Assembly: GCA_947496605.1 (NCBI GenBank) | Contig: CANMDF010000005.1 | Location: forward strand, 1-64,000 | Length of the DNA stretch: 64,000 bases | Direction: 5' to 3' | Source of the DNA: an uncultured Paracoccaceae bacterium | Lineage (GTDB): Bacteria; Pseudomonadota; Alphaproteobacteria; Rhodobacterales; Rhodobacteraceae | Part shown: one piece after another, positions 28,455-38,528 of the stretch | Position numbering within the stretch: the stretch's first letter is position 1 | How the letters are laid out: every line of letters begins with the position of its first letter | Made by a program: the position numbers and the translations under genes | The notes under the pieces: model-generated | Told to the model about the DNA's origin: nothing | The model's input: only the letters and a program-made list of their open reading frames with translations | Databases searched by the model: none

Positions 28455-29159
28455 CTAGGTGTATTTCTTAGTCAGCTCAGCGATCACGTCATCCAGCATT
28501 TGCCAAAAGAGCGTTTCGAACTGTCCGCGTACCATGGCGGGATCGGAGCGCACTCGTAGGGGGTCATGTTCATCGCGCATGGCATCTAGGATTGCGCCGT
28601 CGAGGCGTTTTGATGTGTGATATCCGTCTTGCATCGGAAGTCGGTCTGCGTCGGGTTTGGGGACAAACGTTGGTGAAAGAACGAACTTCTCCGTGGCACG
28701 TCGCCCAGCAAGCATCACAATATCTCGCTGCTGCAGCCCCTTTTCAATCAACGGCTGCATGGCCTGAGCTTGGTCGATCTTAACAGCGGCATCTAGAGTG
28801 ATTTGCCTGTCACCGCGTGGCAGATTGGATGCGTTTGGCTCCTCTGCCGGTTCTTGTTTCGGTCTCGCTGCTATCGGTTTTGCTGCAATCGTCTTTGCTT
28901 TTGGTGCTTTAGGCTTGGTGACAGGTTTCTTTGGCTTCGATGCTGAAGTCTTGGTTTCTGCTGCAGTTGCCTTTGGCTCAACAACGCCAGCTACTTCTTT
29001 GGGGTTTGTCGCGTCTTGGCTGGGACTTGTCGATTGTTCGTTAACGCCGGGAATTTTGACGTCTGGCGGCATGTCACTTTCTACCGCGCGGAAGCGTTCG
29101 AATGTGTGTGAATAGTTTGGATCGGCACCGGTAATCTTCGGTTTCTTGCGGCGTACCAT
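28455..29159 (-). CDS. Hypothetical protein, probable ParA partner (Lys/Ala/Pro-rich linker)
   Basis: Start overlaps the parA stop region; low-complexity linker AETKTSASKPKKPVTKPKAPKAKT. Confidence 0.6.
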   Translation of the reverse strand: MVRRKKPKITGADPNYSHTFERFRAVESDMPPDVKIPGVNEQSTSPSQDATNPKEVAGVVEPKATAAETKTSASKPKKPVTKPKAPKAKTIAAKPIAARPKQEPAEEPNASNLPRGDRQITLDAAVKIDQAQAMQPLIEKGLQQRDIVMLAGRRATEKFVLSPTFVPKPDADRLPMQDGYHTSKRLDGAILDAMRDEHDPLRVRSDPAMVRGQFETLFWQMLDDVIAELTKKYT

Positions 29160-29872
29160 TATTCATCCCCCAAGATTTCTGAGAGAATGTCTTGGGCCTC
29201 TTCTACGGCTTCGTCAAAGTGCTTGGCGTGTGTTCGAAGAAGTGCATATCTTGATGTGCGTCTTTTTTCGGCGATGTCATGGAGGAAGCCATCTGCGTCG
29301 GCATCCATGTGCTGGTTGCGGTGCATGAAGTAGTTTTCCATGATGGGGAATAGACGTAGAGCTTCGTCCTCTATCTTCTTTTGGGCCATAGTGGGTTTGT
29401 TCGGCACGTCGGCGAAGATGATACGTAAGCTAGGCAGTGCTGTCGGATCGTCAGTGCGATCACGAAGCCCAACATACCAATTGAACGTGTCTTTCGTGAT
29501 CGAGAGGTCTTTCTCTGAGAGCTTCATAGGCACGACGAGGAAATCGCTACTTGCTGCCAGATCATCTGCCCAGGCACCGGCTGCGCCTTGTGTGTCGACG
29601 AAAACTATGTCGGTTTCGCCAGATTGCCAGGCTTCTTCAATCACCTTTTCGAGGTCACTTGAAAATTCAAGTTGCTGTACTCTTACCAATGGGTCATCGA
29701 TCTCGACCCGGTGAAACCACCGATACAATGCTTGCTGTGGGTCGGCATCGAGAACGAGACAGCGTTTGCCGTCTTTGACAGCAGCGCTGGTGATTGCCTG
29801 CATTAGCGTTGTTTTTCCTGCGCCGCCTTTTCGCGTCATCACTGTGACGACTTTCATATCATCATTCTGCAT
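29159..29872 (-). CDS. parA: ParA family partition ATPase
   Basis: KVVTVMTRKGGAGKTTLMQAI deviant Walker A; DIVFVDTQG. Confidence 0.9.
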   Translation of the reverse strand: MQNDDMKVVTVMTRKGGAGKTTLMQAITSAAVKDGKRCLVLDADPQQALYRWFHRVEIDDPLVRVQQLEFSSDLEKVIEEAWQSGETDIVFVDTQGAAGAWADDLAASSDFLVVPMKLSEKDLSITKDTFNWYVGLRDRTDDPTALPSLRIIFADVPNKPTMAQKKIEDEALRLFPIMENYFMHRNQHMDADADGFLHDIAEKRRTSRYALLRTHAKHFDEAVEEAQDILSEILGDE

Positions 29873-29884
29873 TCTTCTGCTCTC

Positions 29885-30160
29885 TCGTGTGTTGCGTGTC
29901 GCTTTTCGCGTGTCGCTTTGATTTTGTTATTGTTCGCGTTCTGCTTGTCACATGACGCGTGTCGCGTGTCAATTATCGCTGGCCGCCTGTCGCGTGTCCT
30001 TTGTCCATGATGCGTGTTGCGTGTCGCGTGATAGAATATGCGTATTGCGTGACGCGTGCTCAGAACAGCGTGTCGCGTGGAAGGGGCTACTTCTCGCGTA
30101 TCAATGTTCGCTTGTTGCGTGACGGAGACCGCGTGTCGCGTGTTGAATGTCGAGTGGGGC
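29885..30160. repeat. Degenerate repeat array (GCGTGTCGCGTG-like), putative partition site / operator
   Basis: More than 10 GCGTG(T)/TCGCGTG units upstream of parA. Confidence 0.65.
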
Positions 30161-30439
30161 TCAGAGGTGTATTTATCATCCGATAGGAGGGGACGGATCA
30201 ACTGCGCGGACTCGAACGACTGCGTAGCGCCACGGAGAGGGGTGCTACAGCGTCATCTCGCAAAAATATGGGGAGCGGTAGCCCTCAGGCTGTTGCGGTC
30301 CTACAGGGAGCGATTTTCAAAGCTTAGGATCACGCGAGTTTGGCTGGCTGGCAAGTTTCTACATCTGTGGCCTCGGTTTTGCAAACCTCGGCGAGAAACG
30401 GAATACATACCTCAATTCAAACAAAACAGCAGTATTGAC

Positions 30440-30457
30440 ACAATACCGCATTTTTGT
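30440..30457. promoter_or_regulatory. Operator-like 18-mer copy 2 (ACAATACCGCATTTTTGT) within the mobC promoter
   Basis: Fills the spacer between TTGACA (30435-30440) and TATTCT (30457-30462). Confidence 0.6.
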
Positions 30458-30507
30458 ATTCTTTCGGTATGTATGAGGATGGCAGGAAATAGGGGTTCTT
30501 TGTTCGT

Positions 30508-31080
30508 ATGCCTAAAGGACGAATTCTAACACCAAACGAGCGCCTGGTGATAGTGCGTGAGGCGTCGAAAGGTGCTGACGTGAAAGGGCTTGCCCTGCGA
30601 TTTGGGGTCACGCGGCGAACGATCCACTATACAATCAAGCGCGAAAAAGATCGGCGTCGGGACACTGGGATAAGAACTGCCGCCGCAAGCGTAACGGTGA
30701 CACCAGACGAGATGGACGCGTTTGATCTGGCGATTTCAAAACATGGATTTGGCAGTCGGGCAGACGCATTGCGGGCGCTGATGCAGGCGACGAATGGCAT
30801 TTTCGTCCCCGATGATCACCTGTCTGGCGAGCTGGCCGGGTTCCGTGCCGCCCTAAATCGTGTTGGTAACAACATCACCCAGATTGCGAGGCGGATGAAC
30901 GAAGCAAAAAAGCGCGGTATGCCTGCGCCGTGGTCGGACAGGCAGTACGAGGAAATCAGGGCGCTCGCAGGTCTGATTTTGGAGATGGGGGATCAAGCTG
31001 ATTTACTCATCAAACGGCGCAAGGATGCCATGACGGTGACGGTGAACGAGGTGTTGAGGGAGTTTGCTCTTGGCACGTAA
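30508..31080 (+). CDS. MobC-like relaxosome accessory protein with N-terminal HTH
   Basis: HTH-like LTPNERLVIVREASKGADVKGLALRFGVTRRTIHYTIKRE plus MobC-like FRAALNRVGNNITQIARRMNEA. Confidence 0.8.
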   Translation: MPKGRILTPNERLVIVREASKGADVKGLALRFGVTRRTIHYTIKREKDRRRDTGIRTAAASVTVTPDEMDAFDLAISKHGFGSRADALRALMQATNGIFVPDDHLSGELAGFRAALNRVGNNITQIARRMNEAKKRGMPAPWSDRQYEEIRALAGLILEMGDQADLLIKRRKDAMTVTVNEVLREFALGT

Positions 31081-34000
31081 TAACGCCGTCGAGGCTGTCA
31101 CAGGTGAGGTGTTCCGGGAGGGATGGGACCGTGTTCGCGGTTCTATGCAAGGTCTCAACAGTAAGAAGCACGGACAACTCTATCGCGCTGCACGCGGTCA
31201 TCGTTCGGCGGTGTTCAAGGCCATCAAGAACGGCGGGACGCACACGAAGGGCCAGCTCAGCAATCAGCTTTCCTATATCACGCGCGATCATAAGCTGGCG
31301 CATTTCGTGGATAGTCGTGGCACATTCGATGGCAAGACGAAGTTCGATGACAAAGTCATCAAGAAGATCACGGATCGATTTGCCGAGCGTTGGGACAGTG
31401 GTTTCCGCCCGAAGATGGGCAACACCACGCACATGCTCATGTCGTTTCCGAAAGGTACGAAGTCGGAGGACGTGAGAGACATCGCGTCTGACGTATGTGA
31501 GCGGTTCTTTGAAACCTATGATGGCCACTTCGATTATGTGATTGCCGTCCACAAGGATCGGGATCATCCGCACGCCCACATCGTCTTGAACAGACGGTCC
31601 CAGGAGGGTGAGTTTTTCTATCTGGGTCGTGATCATCGGTTCAATTACGACGATTTTCGCTTCGCAATGGTGGAAGAGGCCGAGAAGTACAGTGTGAAGC
31701 TGGAAGCGACGCGGCGGGTTGATCGCGGTCTTGTCCATTATCCGCCCAGGACGCGGGAAATCTACGCGGTCAAGCAAGACGCTGAAAACGGTGCGATGCG
31801 CGAACCCGAACAGAGAGAGCGGGTAGGGCGCGATCTGGCACGAACAGTGGCAGAGATTGCCAGCACGAGACTTGTCTATCACTCGCTCGCTGCGGAGGCC
31901 TCAACCGACAGCCGAGAAGAAATTTCCGAGGCCCTTCTGAAAGCGGCAGAGCTTTTGGGCAAGGGAACAACCATTCAGCATGATGGAGACATTTACATGG
32001 GAGCCGCCGAGGACTTTGACGATCTGAGAGGGCAATATGCCGAAACCGTTGAGGAAGTGCAGGCCCGCATCGCACGGCTTCCTGAAGGTGAACGGGCGGC
32101 CAATGAACGAAGGCTGAACGACATCCAAGTCGGCCTCCGTCGGATGCAGCCGCTTGGTCTGCGATCTGTGACGCTTGAGCAAAAGCCTTCAGAGGGCGGG
32201 ATTTATTCTGAGACGAATATCAACAGCGAGCTTGTTGGGCGATTGCAGGATGGGAGCACGCGAGCCCAGATTGACAACGCTTTGAGAGGGACCGGGATCA
32301 GGGCTGATACCGTCGTCAACCGCATCGCGACCGGCGCACCAAACGCGGCGCTAGAGCGTCAATGGGTTGCCGATGATCTTGCAAAGGTTGCCGAGGCGCA
32401 GGGTTTGAACCTTGAACGCAAGGACGACTTAGAGGCTGCGCGTGAGCGCTTGAACCAAGTGCATGTAGAGTTAGGCACCGCACTCGAGCGGGCAGAGGTG
32501 CTGCGCGATGACGGCGTGATTGAAGAAACTCGCGAAATCCGCTTCCACTTTGATCAAGAGCGATTGGACGACACGACTCGGGCGGTGCGCCAAGAATTGA
32601 GAGGGCAGGGGGTCAATGAAGCGCAGCTTGACGCCCGTGCCATTGAGATTGAAAACCGGGCGTTTGACCGGGTTAAGGCAGAGCAGCGGGACTATCTCGC
32701 AACGCGGCCTGAAATTCTTTCTGATCCAGGGGCTGTCTACCGCACAGACGAAGAGGGTAGGGGGCGGATCACAGATCGGGAGCTAGCGGATCGGCTTGAT
32801 CGGGAGATAGACGTCATCCTTGACCGTTCGCCCGCCAATCAGAGCATTTCCGAGGCCGTCGCATCCGATTTCAAGGATCGCTACCCCGACATGCCCGATC
32901 ACGTTGCACGAGGCTTGGGCGATACCTACGAGACGAGCTTCCGTTTGAATAATGAGCAGGAGTTGCGCGAGGCAGAGCTTGAAGCCGCCGATGGTGAGAC
33001 TGCACGAGAAGCCGCGCTTGAAGCGAACCGGAATGACAATGGGATCGCGCAGACTGAAGCCGATGGTATCTCGTCAGCTGATAGGCGTGAGTTCGATGAA
33101 CTCGAACGTCAGTTTGCGCTCACAGATTTCAATTATCCCTATTCGGATGACCCGAACGCGCGTGATGTAGGGCGCGAACAAGCGCAACGGGCGTCAGATG
33201 CATTTCGCTCGTTTGCGGCGAGGTCGCCACTACACGCAGCTATGGCTTCGAGTGCATGGGATCGCGCAACGGATATTATGCGAGGGCCAGAGGGATATCT
33301 GAGGCAGGAGAAGCGAGAGCCAATTCTGGAACGCGCTGAAGAATGGGAGTTGATGGGAAGACCAATCACTCTGGAGGAGATGGAGCGTGCGATTGAAGAT
33401 GATCGAAATGATGACATCCAATTGGAGTGGCTGCAAAATTCGGGAATTGAACGTGCCGAGCAAGAAGGCATAGCCGCTCAAGAGAGCCGCAACATTCGCG
33501 CGATGGAGATAGACCAAACCAGTCTTGATCGTATGAGTTCGCGGGTGCGTGATGAAATCATGGCTGAAAATGCTGAAACCGAGAGTTTCGATCAACGCTA
33601 TGAGCGTGCGGAAGCCATGGCTGCGAGCGGGGCCATCGAACATACGGCTCGGGCCCGCATTCTGCAAGAGCGTGAAGAATACCTCAGTCAAAGACCGGAG
33701 CTTGCCGCAGAGCGGGTCCTTCCATACTCGGATCTTCCTTTTGGCGCGAAGATCGAGGACCGCGAGCGCGTCGATCAGATCAGTCGCGAAGTGGACCGGG
33801 TTATGGCTGATCGTGACAATCGCGGAGAGGTTTCAACAGCCGTCGCCGATGATTTCCCCGCCCGTTATCCAGACATGCCGAACCATTTGGCCCGTGGCCT
33901 TGGCCGGACTTATGAGGTCGCAAGTGAGGCGCGCGATAGGGAAGCTATTCGTGATTATGAAGAAACCCGCATCGAGAACGAAGAAATCCGGCGCGTGGTT

Positions 34001-34321
34001 GAGCATGAGAGGTCTGACGACGTGTCGCCGTCGCTGGCAACGGACGAGCAGCGTCTCAGCTATCGCGAGCAGGTCGAGAAAGAGCTTGACGATGAGCAGA
34101 TCGAGCGGTTGCGGGAAGGTGACAGCGACGCCTTGGAGAACATGTCTGACGACAGGCTAGACCGTCTCTACGCTGCGAAAGCCTATCTACAATCGGATGC
34201 AGCAACGGCGAACTCTGAAGCCTATCGCGAGGTCGTGGAAGAGATCGCCGAAGAGCAGTATGAGTTGCAACGAGACCGGCTAGTCGACTCTGAACGCGAA
34301 GGAGGGCCGGTCCATGGGTAA
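31064..34321 (+). CDS. Relaxase (VirD2/MobP-like), 1085 aa
   Basis: Conserved HPHAHIVLNRR metal-binding motif; LSNQLSYITRD; overlaps mobC; large repeated C-terminal region. Confidence 0.85.
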   Translation: MLLARNNAVEAVTGEVFREGWDRVRGSMQGLNSKKHGQLYRAARGHRSAVFKAIKNGGTHTKGQLSNQLSYITRDHKLAHFVDSRGTFDGKTKFDDKVIKKITDRFAERWDSGFRPKMGNTTHMLMSFPKGTKSEDVRDIASDVCERFFETYDGHFDYVIAVHKDRDHPHAHIVLNRRSQEGEFFYLGRDHRFNYDDFRFAMVEEAEKYSVKLEATRRVDRGLVHYPPRTREIYAVKQDAENGAMREPEQRERVGRDLARTVAEIASTRLVYHSLAAEASTDSREEISEALLKAAELLGKGTTIQHDGDIYMGAAEDFDDLRGQYAETVEEVQARIARLPEGERAANERRLNDIQVGLRRMQPLGLRSVTLEQKPSEGGIYSETNINSELVGRLQDGSTRAQIDNALRGTGIRADTVVNRIATGAPNAALERQWVADDLAKVAEAQGLNLERKDDLEAARERLNQVHVELGTALERAEVLRDDGVIEETREIRFHFDQERLDDTTRAVRQELRGQGVNEAQLDARAIEIENRAFDRVKAEQRDYLATRPEILSDPGAVYRTDEEGRGRITDRELADRLDREIDVILDRSPANQSISEAVASDFKDRYPDMPDHVARGLGDTYETSFRLNNEQELREAELEAADGETAREAALEANRNDNGIAQTEADGISSADRREFDELERQFALTDFNYPYSDDPNARDVGREQAQRASDAFRSFAARSPLHAAMASSAWDRATDIMRGPEGYLRQEKREPILERAEEWELMGRPITLEEMERAIEDDRNDDIQLEWLQNSGIERAEQEGIAAQESRNIRAMEIDQTSLDRMSSRVRDEIMAENAETESFDQRYERAEAMAASGAIEHTARARILQEREEYLSQRPELAAERVLPYSDLPFGAKIEDRERVDQISREVDRVMADRDNRGEVSTAVADDFPARYPDMPNHLARGLGRTYEVASEARDREAIRDYEETRIENEEIRRVVEHERSDDVSPSLATDEQRLSYREQVEKELDDEQIERLREGDSDALENMSDDRLDRLYAAKAYLQSDAATANSEAYREVVEEIAEEQYELQRDRLVDSEREGGPVHG

Positions 34322-36440
34322 GGGTCGCATTGCATTTGGCGTCCTCATTCTTACGCTGTTGGCACTCACCATCGGCTATGTCGTTTCTTCTGCTGTCTTG
34401 ACGTTCAAGGACTTAGGTTTTCAGGCCGATATCGACTTTTTCTATCTCGCGGAGAACTACTTATATCTTCGCCAGTACAGGCCTGAAGACTACCGGCTTG
34501 TGAACCTCATCATGGCTGGGATCGGCATTGCTGGTTTGATGATGAGCGTTGCCGTGTCCGGTTCGGCGCTGACCAAGTTCGGCCTCACGCATTGGCAGAA
34601 GAGCGGGGAGCTGGCGAAGAATGGGTTTTTTGGAAAGCCCGGAACAGGTTTCATTCTCGGTAAGCTGGCGAAGCCAAAACGCAAAGGCAAATATCTGGTT
34701 GCTAAGACCTTCCCGCACGCGCTCATTGTTGCGCCGACCGGTCGAGGCAAGACGACCGGTTTCGTCATACCCAATCTTCTAACGTGGGAAGGCTCTGCCG
34801 TTGTCCTGGATGTGAAGGGGGAGAACTTTGAGGCGACCGCACGACATCGTTGCAAACAGGGAGATAAGATCTTCCGCTTTGCGCCGACCGATTTTGAGGA
34901 TCGCAGAACGCATCGCTATAACCCTTTGCTTCGCATTTCCGAATTGAAGGACCCGGCGCAGCAACAGATGGAGCTGCAACTACTCGCAACACTGTTTCTG
35001 CAGAATGAGAACGACCGCGTTCAAGGTCTCTTGAAAGGTGGGATCGATCTATTCGTCGCCGCAGGTCTCTTGGCACTCGAGCGCAAGAAGCCCACGCTTG
35101 GAGAAATCTACCGCATCGCGGCATCTGGCGGGAACAAGCAGAAGGAATATATGGCGCGCGGCGTGGAGGTGGAGAACGAAGCTGCGAAGCTGATTTTCAC
35201 GCGGCTCGCCTCGACCAACAACGAAACGCTGACTTCCTATGTGTCGCTGTTAATGACTTCGGGCTTGGACCAATGGCAGAACCCGGCGATTGACGCTGCA
35301 ACACAGGAGTCAGACTTCGATTTCCGGAAAATTCGAAAGGAGCCATTCAGCGTCTACCTAATTGTTCAGCCTCTGATGGTCGAACCAATGGCGCCACTGA
35401 TCCGGCTGTTCTTTTCTGACCTTCTGGCGTCGATGCAGGACAAGGAACCAGGTCCGGACGAGCCTTGGCCGGTCATGATTATGCTCGATGAGTTCAACCG
35501 GCTTGGAAAAATGCCCATTGTGACGAAAAGCATCGAGACGCTGCGAGCGTATCGCGGGCATCTGGCAATCGTCACCCAAACGATCCCGGCGCTTGATGAA
35601 ATCTATGGGGAAAACACCCGACGCGCTTTACAAGGGAACGCTGGGGTAAAGCTCTACCTTACCCCATCGGATGAAAAGACGGTCGAAGAGCTGACTAAGG
35701 CTGTCGGAAAGACGACAAAAAAGGTTGTCACGCAGTCGCGGGCAATCGGCAAAATGCCTTTTGAGGGTCGCAGTCAGTCGGTGAGGACGGAGGAAGTCTC
35801 ATTGCTTCCGGAGGACGAAGCCAGGCGCTTGCCGCTTGATGAAATCGTTATGGTGATCGACGCGCAAATGCCTATCCGAGCAAAGCGTATCGAGTACTTC
35901 AACGATCCATTCTTCACGGGCATCCATGCTGCGCAAAAAGGGGATCTTCCTTTCCCTGAGAATGAGGTTTCCACTTCTATCGCCACAGCCGAAGAAGAAG
36001 TCGAGGAAGAGGATTTGACAGTCGAGGCCGGGGTTGAAACGCCTTCACCAGAGCCAACAGTAAGTCCACCGACTGACGCGGCGGCCCAGTTGCCTGCGGC
36101 GACGCCGACACCACCGCCAGCGCAAGGCAAGTTGCCAATTGAACCTGTTGATCGTCCAGCTCCGCCGCGCGAGTCTATTCAAATGGCTATGGCTACCAAA
36201 CAACGTGAGACACTGCGCACGTCTAAGAGAAAGAAGGCCAAGGGTGTGGTGGCAGTTGATGCGGATCAGCAGCGTCAAATCGAATTGAACCTAGCGATGC
36301 AAACCGAGTTGATCTTAGAAGTGCCGACTGATGCGGATGTAGCCGAGCTGCAAAAGGCCATGGGTGATCTGGAAGACTTCAGAGATAGCTTGCCTGAGGA
36401 GGCGGACGTTACGCGGGGGCTAACTGCGAAAGCTGTTTAA
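34314..36440 (+). CDS. virD4: Type IV coupling protein VirD4/TraG
   Basis: ALIVAPTGRGKTTGFVIPNLL, VMIMLDEFNRLGKMPIV. Confidence 0.92.
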   Translation: MGKGRIAFGVLILTLLALTIGYVVSSAVLTFKDLGFQADIDFFYLAENYLYLRQYRPEDYRLVNLIMAGIGIAGLMMSVAVSGSALTKFGLTHWQKSGELAKNGFFGKPGTGFILGKLAKPKRKGKYLVAKTFPHALIVAPTGRGKTTGFVIPNLLTWEGSAVVLDVKGENFEATARHRCKQGDKIFRFAPTDFEDRRTHRYNPLLRISELKDPAQQQMELQLLATLFLQNENDRVQGLLKGGIDLFVAAGLLALERKKPTLGEIYRIAASGGNKQKEYMARGVEVENEAAKLIFTRLASTNNETLTSYVSLLMTSGLDQWQNPAIDAATQESDFDFRKIRKEPFSVYLIVQPLMVEPMAPLIRLFFSDLLASMQDKEPGPDEPWPVMIMLDEFNRLGKMPIVTKSIETLRAYRGHLAIVTQTIPALDEIYGENTRRALQGNAGVKLYLTPSDEKTVEELTKAVGKTTKKVVTQSRAIGKMPFEGRSQSVRTEEVSLLPEDEARRLPLDEIVMVIDAQMPIRAKRIEYFNDPFFTGIHAAQKGDLPFPENEVSTSIATAEEEVEEEDLTVEAGVETPSPEPTVSPPTDAAAQLPAATPTPPPAQGKLPIEPVDRPAPPRESIQMAMATKQRETLRTSKRKKAKGVVAVDADQQRQIELNLAMQTELILEVPTDADVAELQKAMGDLEDFRDSLPEEADVTRGLTAKAV

Positions 36441-36457
36441 GAGGGCAGTGGGGCGCT

Positions 36458-36739
36458 TCAATGCAGCGTCCGCGGAGGATGATCGAATAGGATTACGCGG
36501 AATCCTTCTGGATCGGAAGGCGGTGTAACGAGCAGGAATATTTCGTGTGATCCCTCTTTCTCATATAGGCAGCGATACTTACCCTTGTGATCGCCTTCGT
36601 CGGTAATTTCATCGTAGCGACAGGTGTAAGTAATCCCGGCGCTCTCCCATTCCGAGATACCTAATAAAGTGATCAGAGAGAGCGGTGTCCCATCGAGCAT
36701 GATGAGCTTTTGATCAACAACGATTTGTTCCATGGGCAT
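36458..36739 (-). CDS. Hypothetical protein
   Basis: Compact ORF between virD4 and virB6. Confidence 0.5.
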   Translation of the reverse strand: MPMEQIVVDQKLIMLDGTPLSLITLLGISEWESAGITYTCRYDEITDEGDHKGKYRCLYEKEGSHEIFLLVTPPSDPEGFRVILFDHPPRTLH

Positions 36740-36796
36740 CCGACTTGTTAATGCGAAGACGGCCCGCGATGCGAGCCGTCTAGGGGATGTTGAATG

Positions 36797-37891
36797 CTAG
36801 CGCCCAATACGCTTGTTGCGGTCTATTTGCGCTTGGTAGTTTGGCGCTTGCCCTGCGTTGGGGTTGGTCGACGGCTGTGTGTTTGCGGGTTGTTGTTGCA
36901 AAGGAAGACCGTATCCTGGTCGAGTGGGCATTGGTTCCCTTCCCATCATGGCTCTTGTCTGAAGACCTGCTGCTGTAGCACCTGAGGCATTGCCCATGAG
37001 ATATGCGTTGCGAGCTTGTTGCGAACCAAAGAAACCGCGACCAAAGTCATAGCCGCCGCCGAGCCCGCCAGTCATCGCAGGCATCATTATGTTGCCTGAT
37101 ATAGCACGCACAATGAACGGCGTCGCTATGATGAAGCCCTTAGCCATGAGTACCATCATGAAAAATGGGACAAGAGCACCAATGTTTGGTGCTGCCGTAG
37201 GGTCACCAAGTTCGCCAAGTAGAGAAGTTGAGACACCTGTGATCGTTGAAAAGACACCTGCGATTATGATGGGGTATATGGCAAAAGACACAGCTGCTGT
37301 TAGCCATCTCGCGAAGTAGTCTTTTGTAACATCGAAAAGAGTAAGAAAAATCATAATAGGCGCAAGGCCAAGGAGAAGGGAGATCATGAGGCGGGACGCG
37401 ACCATAAGAAACGCAGCGAGTGCGCCCAAGAGAGAGAGCAGGAATACACCAAGGTTGGAAAGGATGGCCCCAGCCATCCAGTTCAGTTCTTCTCCTGCGG
37501 CGTTAAGGTAGTTGCCAAAATCGGCGATCATTAGGTCAAATTGTTCTGCGTAGGTGCCCGAAGGACCTGGTGTGCCGCCGCCAACGGCTGCAATCAGTGA
37601 TCCGGCGATACTGTCAATGCCGCTCAAGATGGCCGAGCTCAACAAGTTAAACTGTGTCCAGTTTTGAGCAAATATCCCTATTAAGACGATCTTCGCACCC
37701 AGCCAAAATGCTGATTTCCCGTCCATAGCTCGGTATTGGAAAACCATATTGATGCAAACGAGGATCAGAACGAAGGTCACGCCGACGGTCGTCATTGTGC
37801 CGACTGTTGCTGCCACTGCACCAAATTGCGTTTCTGCGGCGTCGTCCAGAAAGCCCTGAGACGTATCGACAAGGTACGAAACGACACTCAT
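36797..37891 (-). CDS. virB6: T4SS inner-membrane protein VirB6/TrbL
   Basis: Polytopic; position in the virB operon; Pro/Gln-rich C-terminus. Confidence 0.85.
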   Translation of the reverse strand: MSVVSYLVDTSQGFLDDAAETQFGAVAATVGTMTTVGVTFVLILVCINMVFQYRAMDGKSAFWLGAKIVLIGIFAQNWTQFNLLSSAILSGIDSIAGSLIAAVGGGTPGPSGTYAEQFDLMIADFGNYLNAAGEELNWMAGAILSNLGVFLLSLLGALAAFLMVASRLMISLLLGLAPIMIFLTLFDVTKDYFARWLTAAVSFAIYPIIIAGVFSTITGVSTSLLGELGDPTAAPNIGALVPFFMMVLMAKGFIIATPFIVRAISGNIMMPAMTGGLGGGYDFGRGFFGSQQARNAYLMGNASGATAAGLQTRAMMGREPMPTRPGYGLPLQQQPANTQPSTNPNAGQAPNYQAQIDRNKRIGR

Positions 37892-37905
37892 GTTTTTCTC
37901 CTACA

Positions 37906-38307
37906 TTACCAGTTGCCGACGGCTTCACACAGCGCTTTGACGGAAATGCGCACAGCAGTGCCCTGGTCTTGGAATTCACGCCGGGTTTGCATCAATTCAA
38001 ACTCTTCGACGTGTAGATAATTGTCGTTGAATCGCTGAATGGCGTTGTCCCACGAAGGATACAGGGTTTCGCATTCACAATCTCCTGCTTCCGAAACGCG
38101 CTCATATCCTTCCAACCGGTAGATCGACTGTATCAAGAGTCGCTTGCTACTTTCGCGGACATGCAAGTTTCGCATCCATTCTGGTTCAGGCGGACGTTCC
38201 TGACAAAACTCGTAATTGCGCTCCATCGTTGGCACTAATCCCTCAGCTGATGTGAGCGACGGCGACAAGCAGACGGCAGCCGCGAGCAGTAGGCTGAATG
38301 TCTTCAT
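37906..38307 (-). CDS. Hypothetical exported protein in the virB operon
   Basis: Signal peptide; operon position. Confidence 0.6.
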   Translation of the reverse strand: MKTFSLLLAAAVCLSPSLTSAEGLVPTMERNYEFCQERPPEPEWMRNLHVRESSKRLLIQSIYRLEGYERVSEAGDCECETLYPSWDNAIQRFNDNYLHVEEFELMQTRREFQDQGTAVRISVKALCEAVGNW

Positions 38308-38528
38308 GCTCGTTTCTCCTTTTCACCTTGCATCTCTTCTTCCGAAAACTCGTATTGGAGCAACACGGTGTAGAGCCCCTGCATCCCTTGCATGTGCGTC
38401 ATCGAGATGATCTTCCAACCATTGATTGTGTACGAGGCAATTGCTTGTTCCATGTCTTCATGTTTGAATTTTTTGTCCTGAACAAATGTAAGAATTTTCG
38501 GCATGTAGCTTTTTCCATTGCTCATCAT
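38304..38528 (-). CDS. Small hypothetical protein in the virB operon
   Basis: 4-nt overlaps with both neighbours. Confidence 0.6.
   Translation of the reverse strand: MMSNGKSYMPKILTFVQDKKFKHEDMEQAIASYTINGWKIISMTHMQGMQGLYTVLLQYEFSEEEMQGEKEKRA

Noticed and set aside
29854-30201. 115-aa minus-strand ORF rich in TRHA/RHA repeats
   Set aside because: Product of the degenerate GCGTG repeat array; no plausible protein composition; overlaps the parA start
31010-31882. 290-aa minus-strand ORF inside the relaxase gene
   Set aside because: Antisense shadow ORF of a strongly supported relaxase
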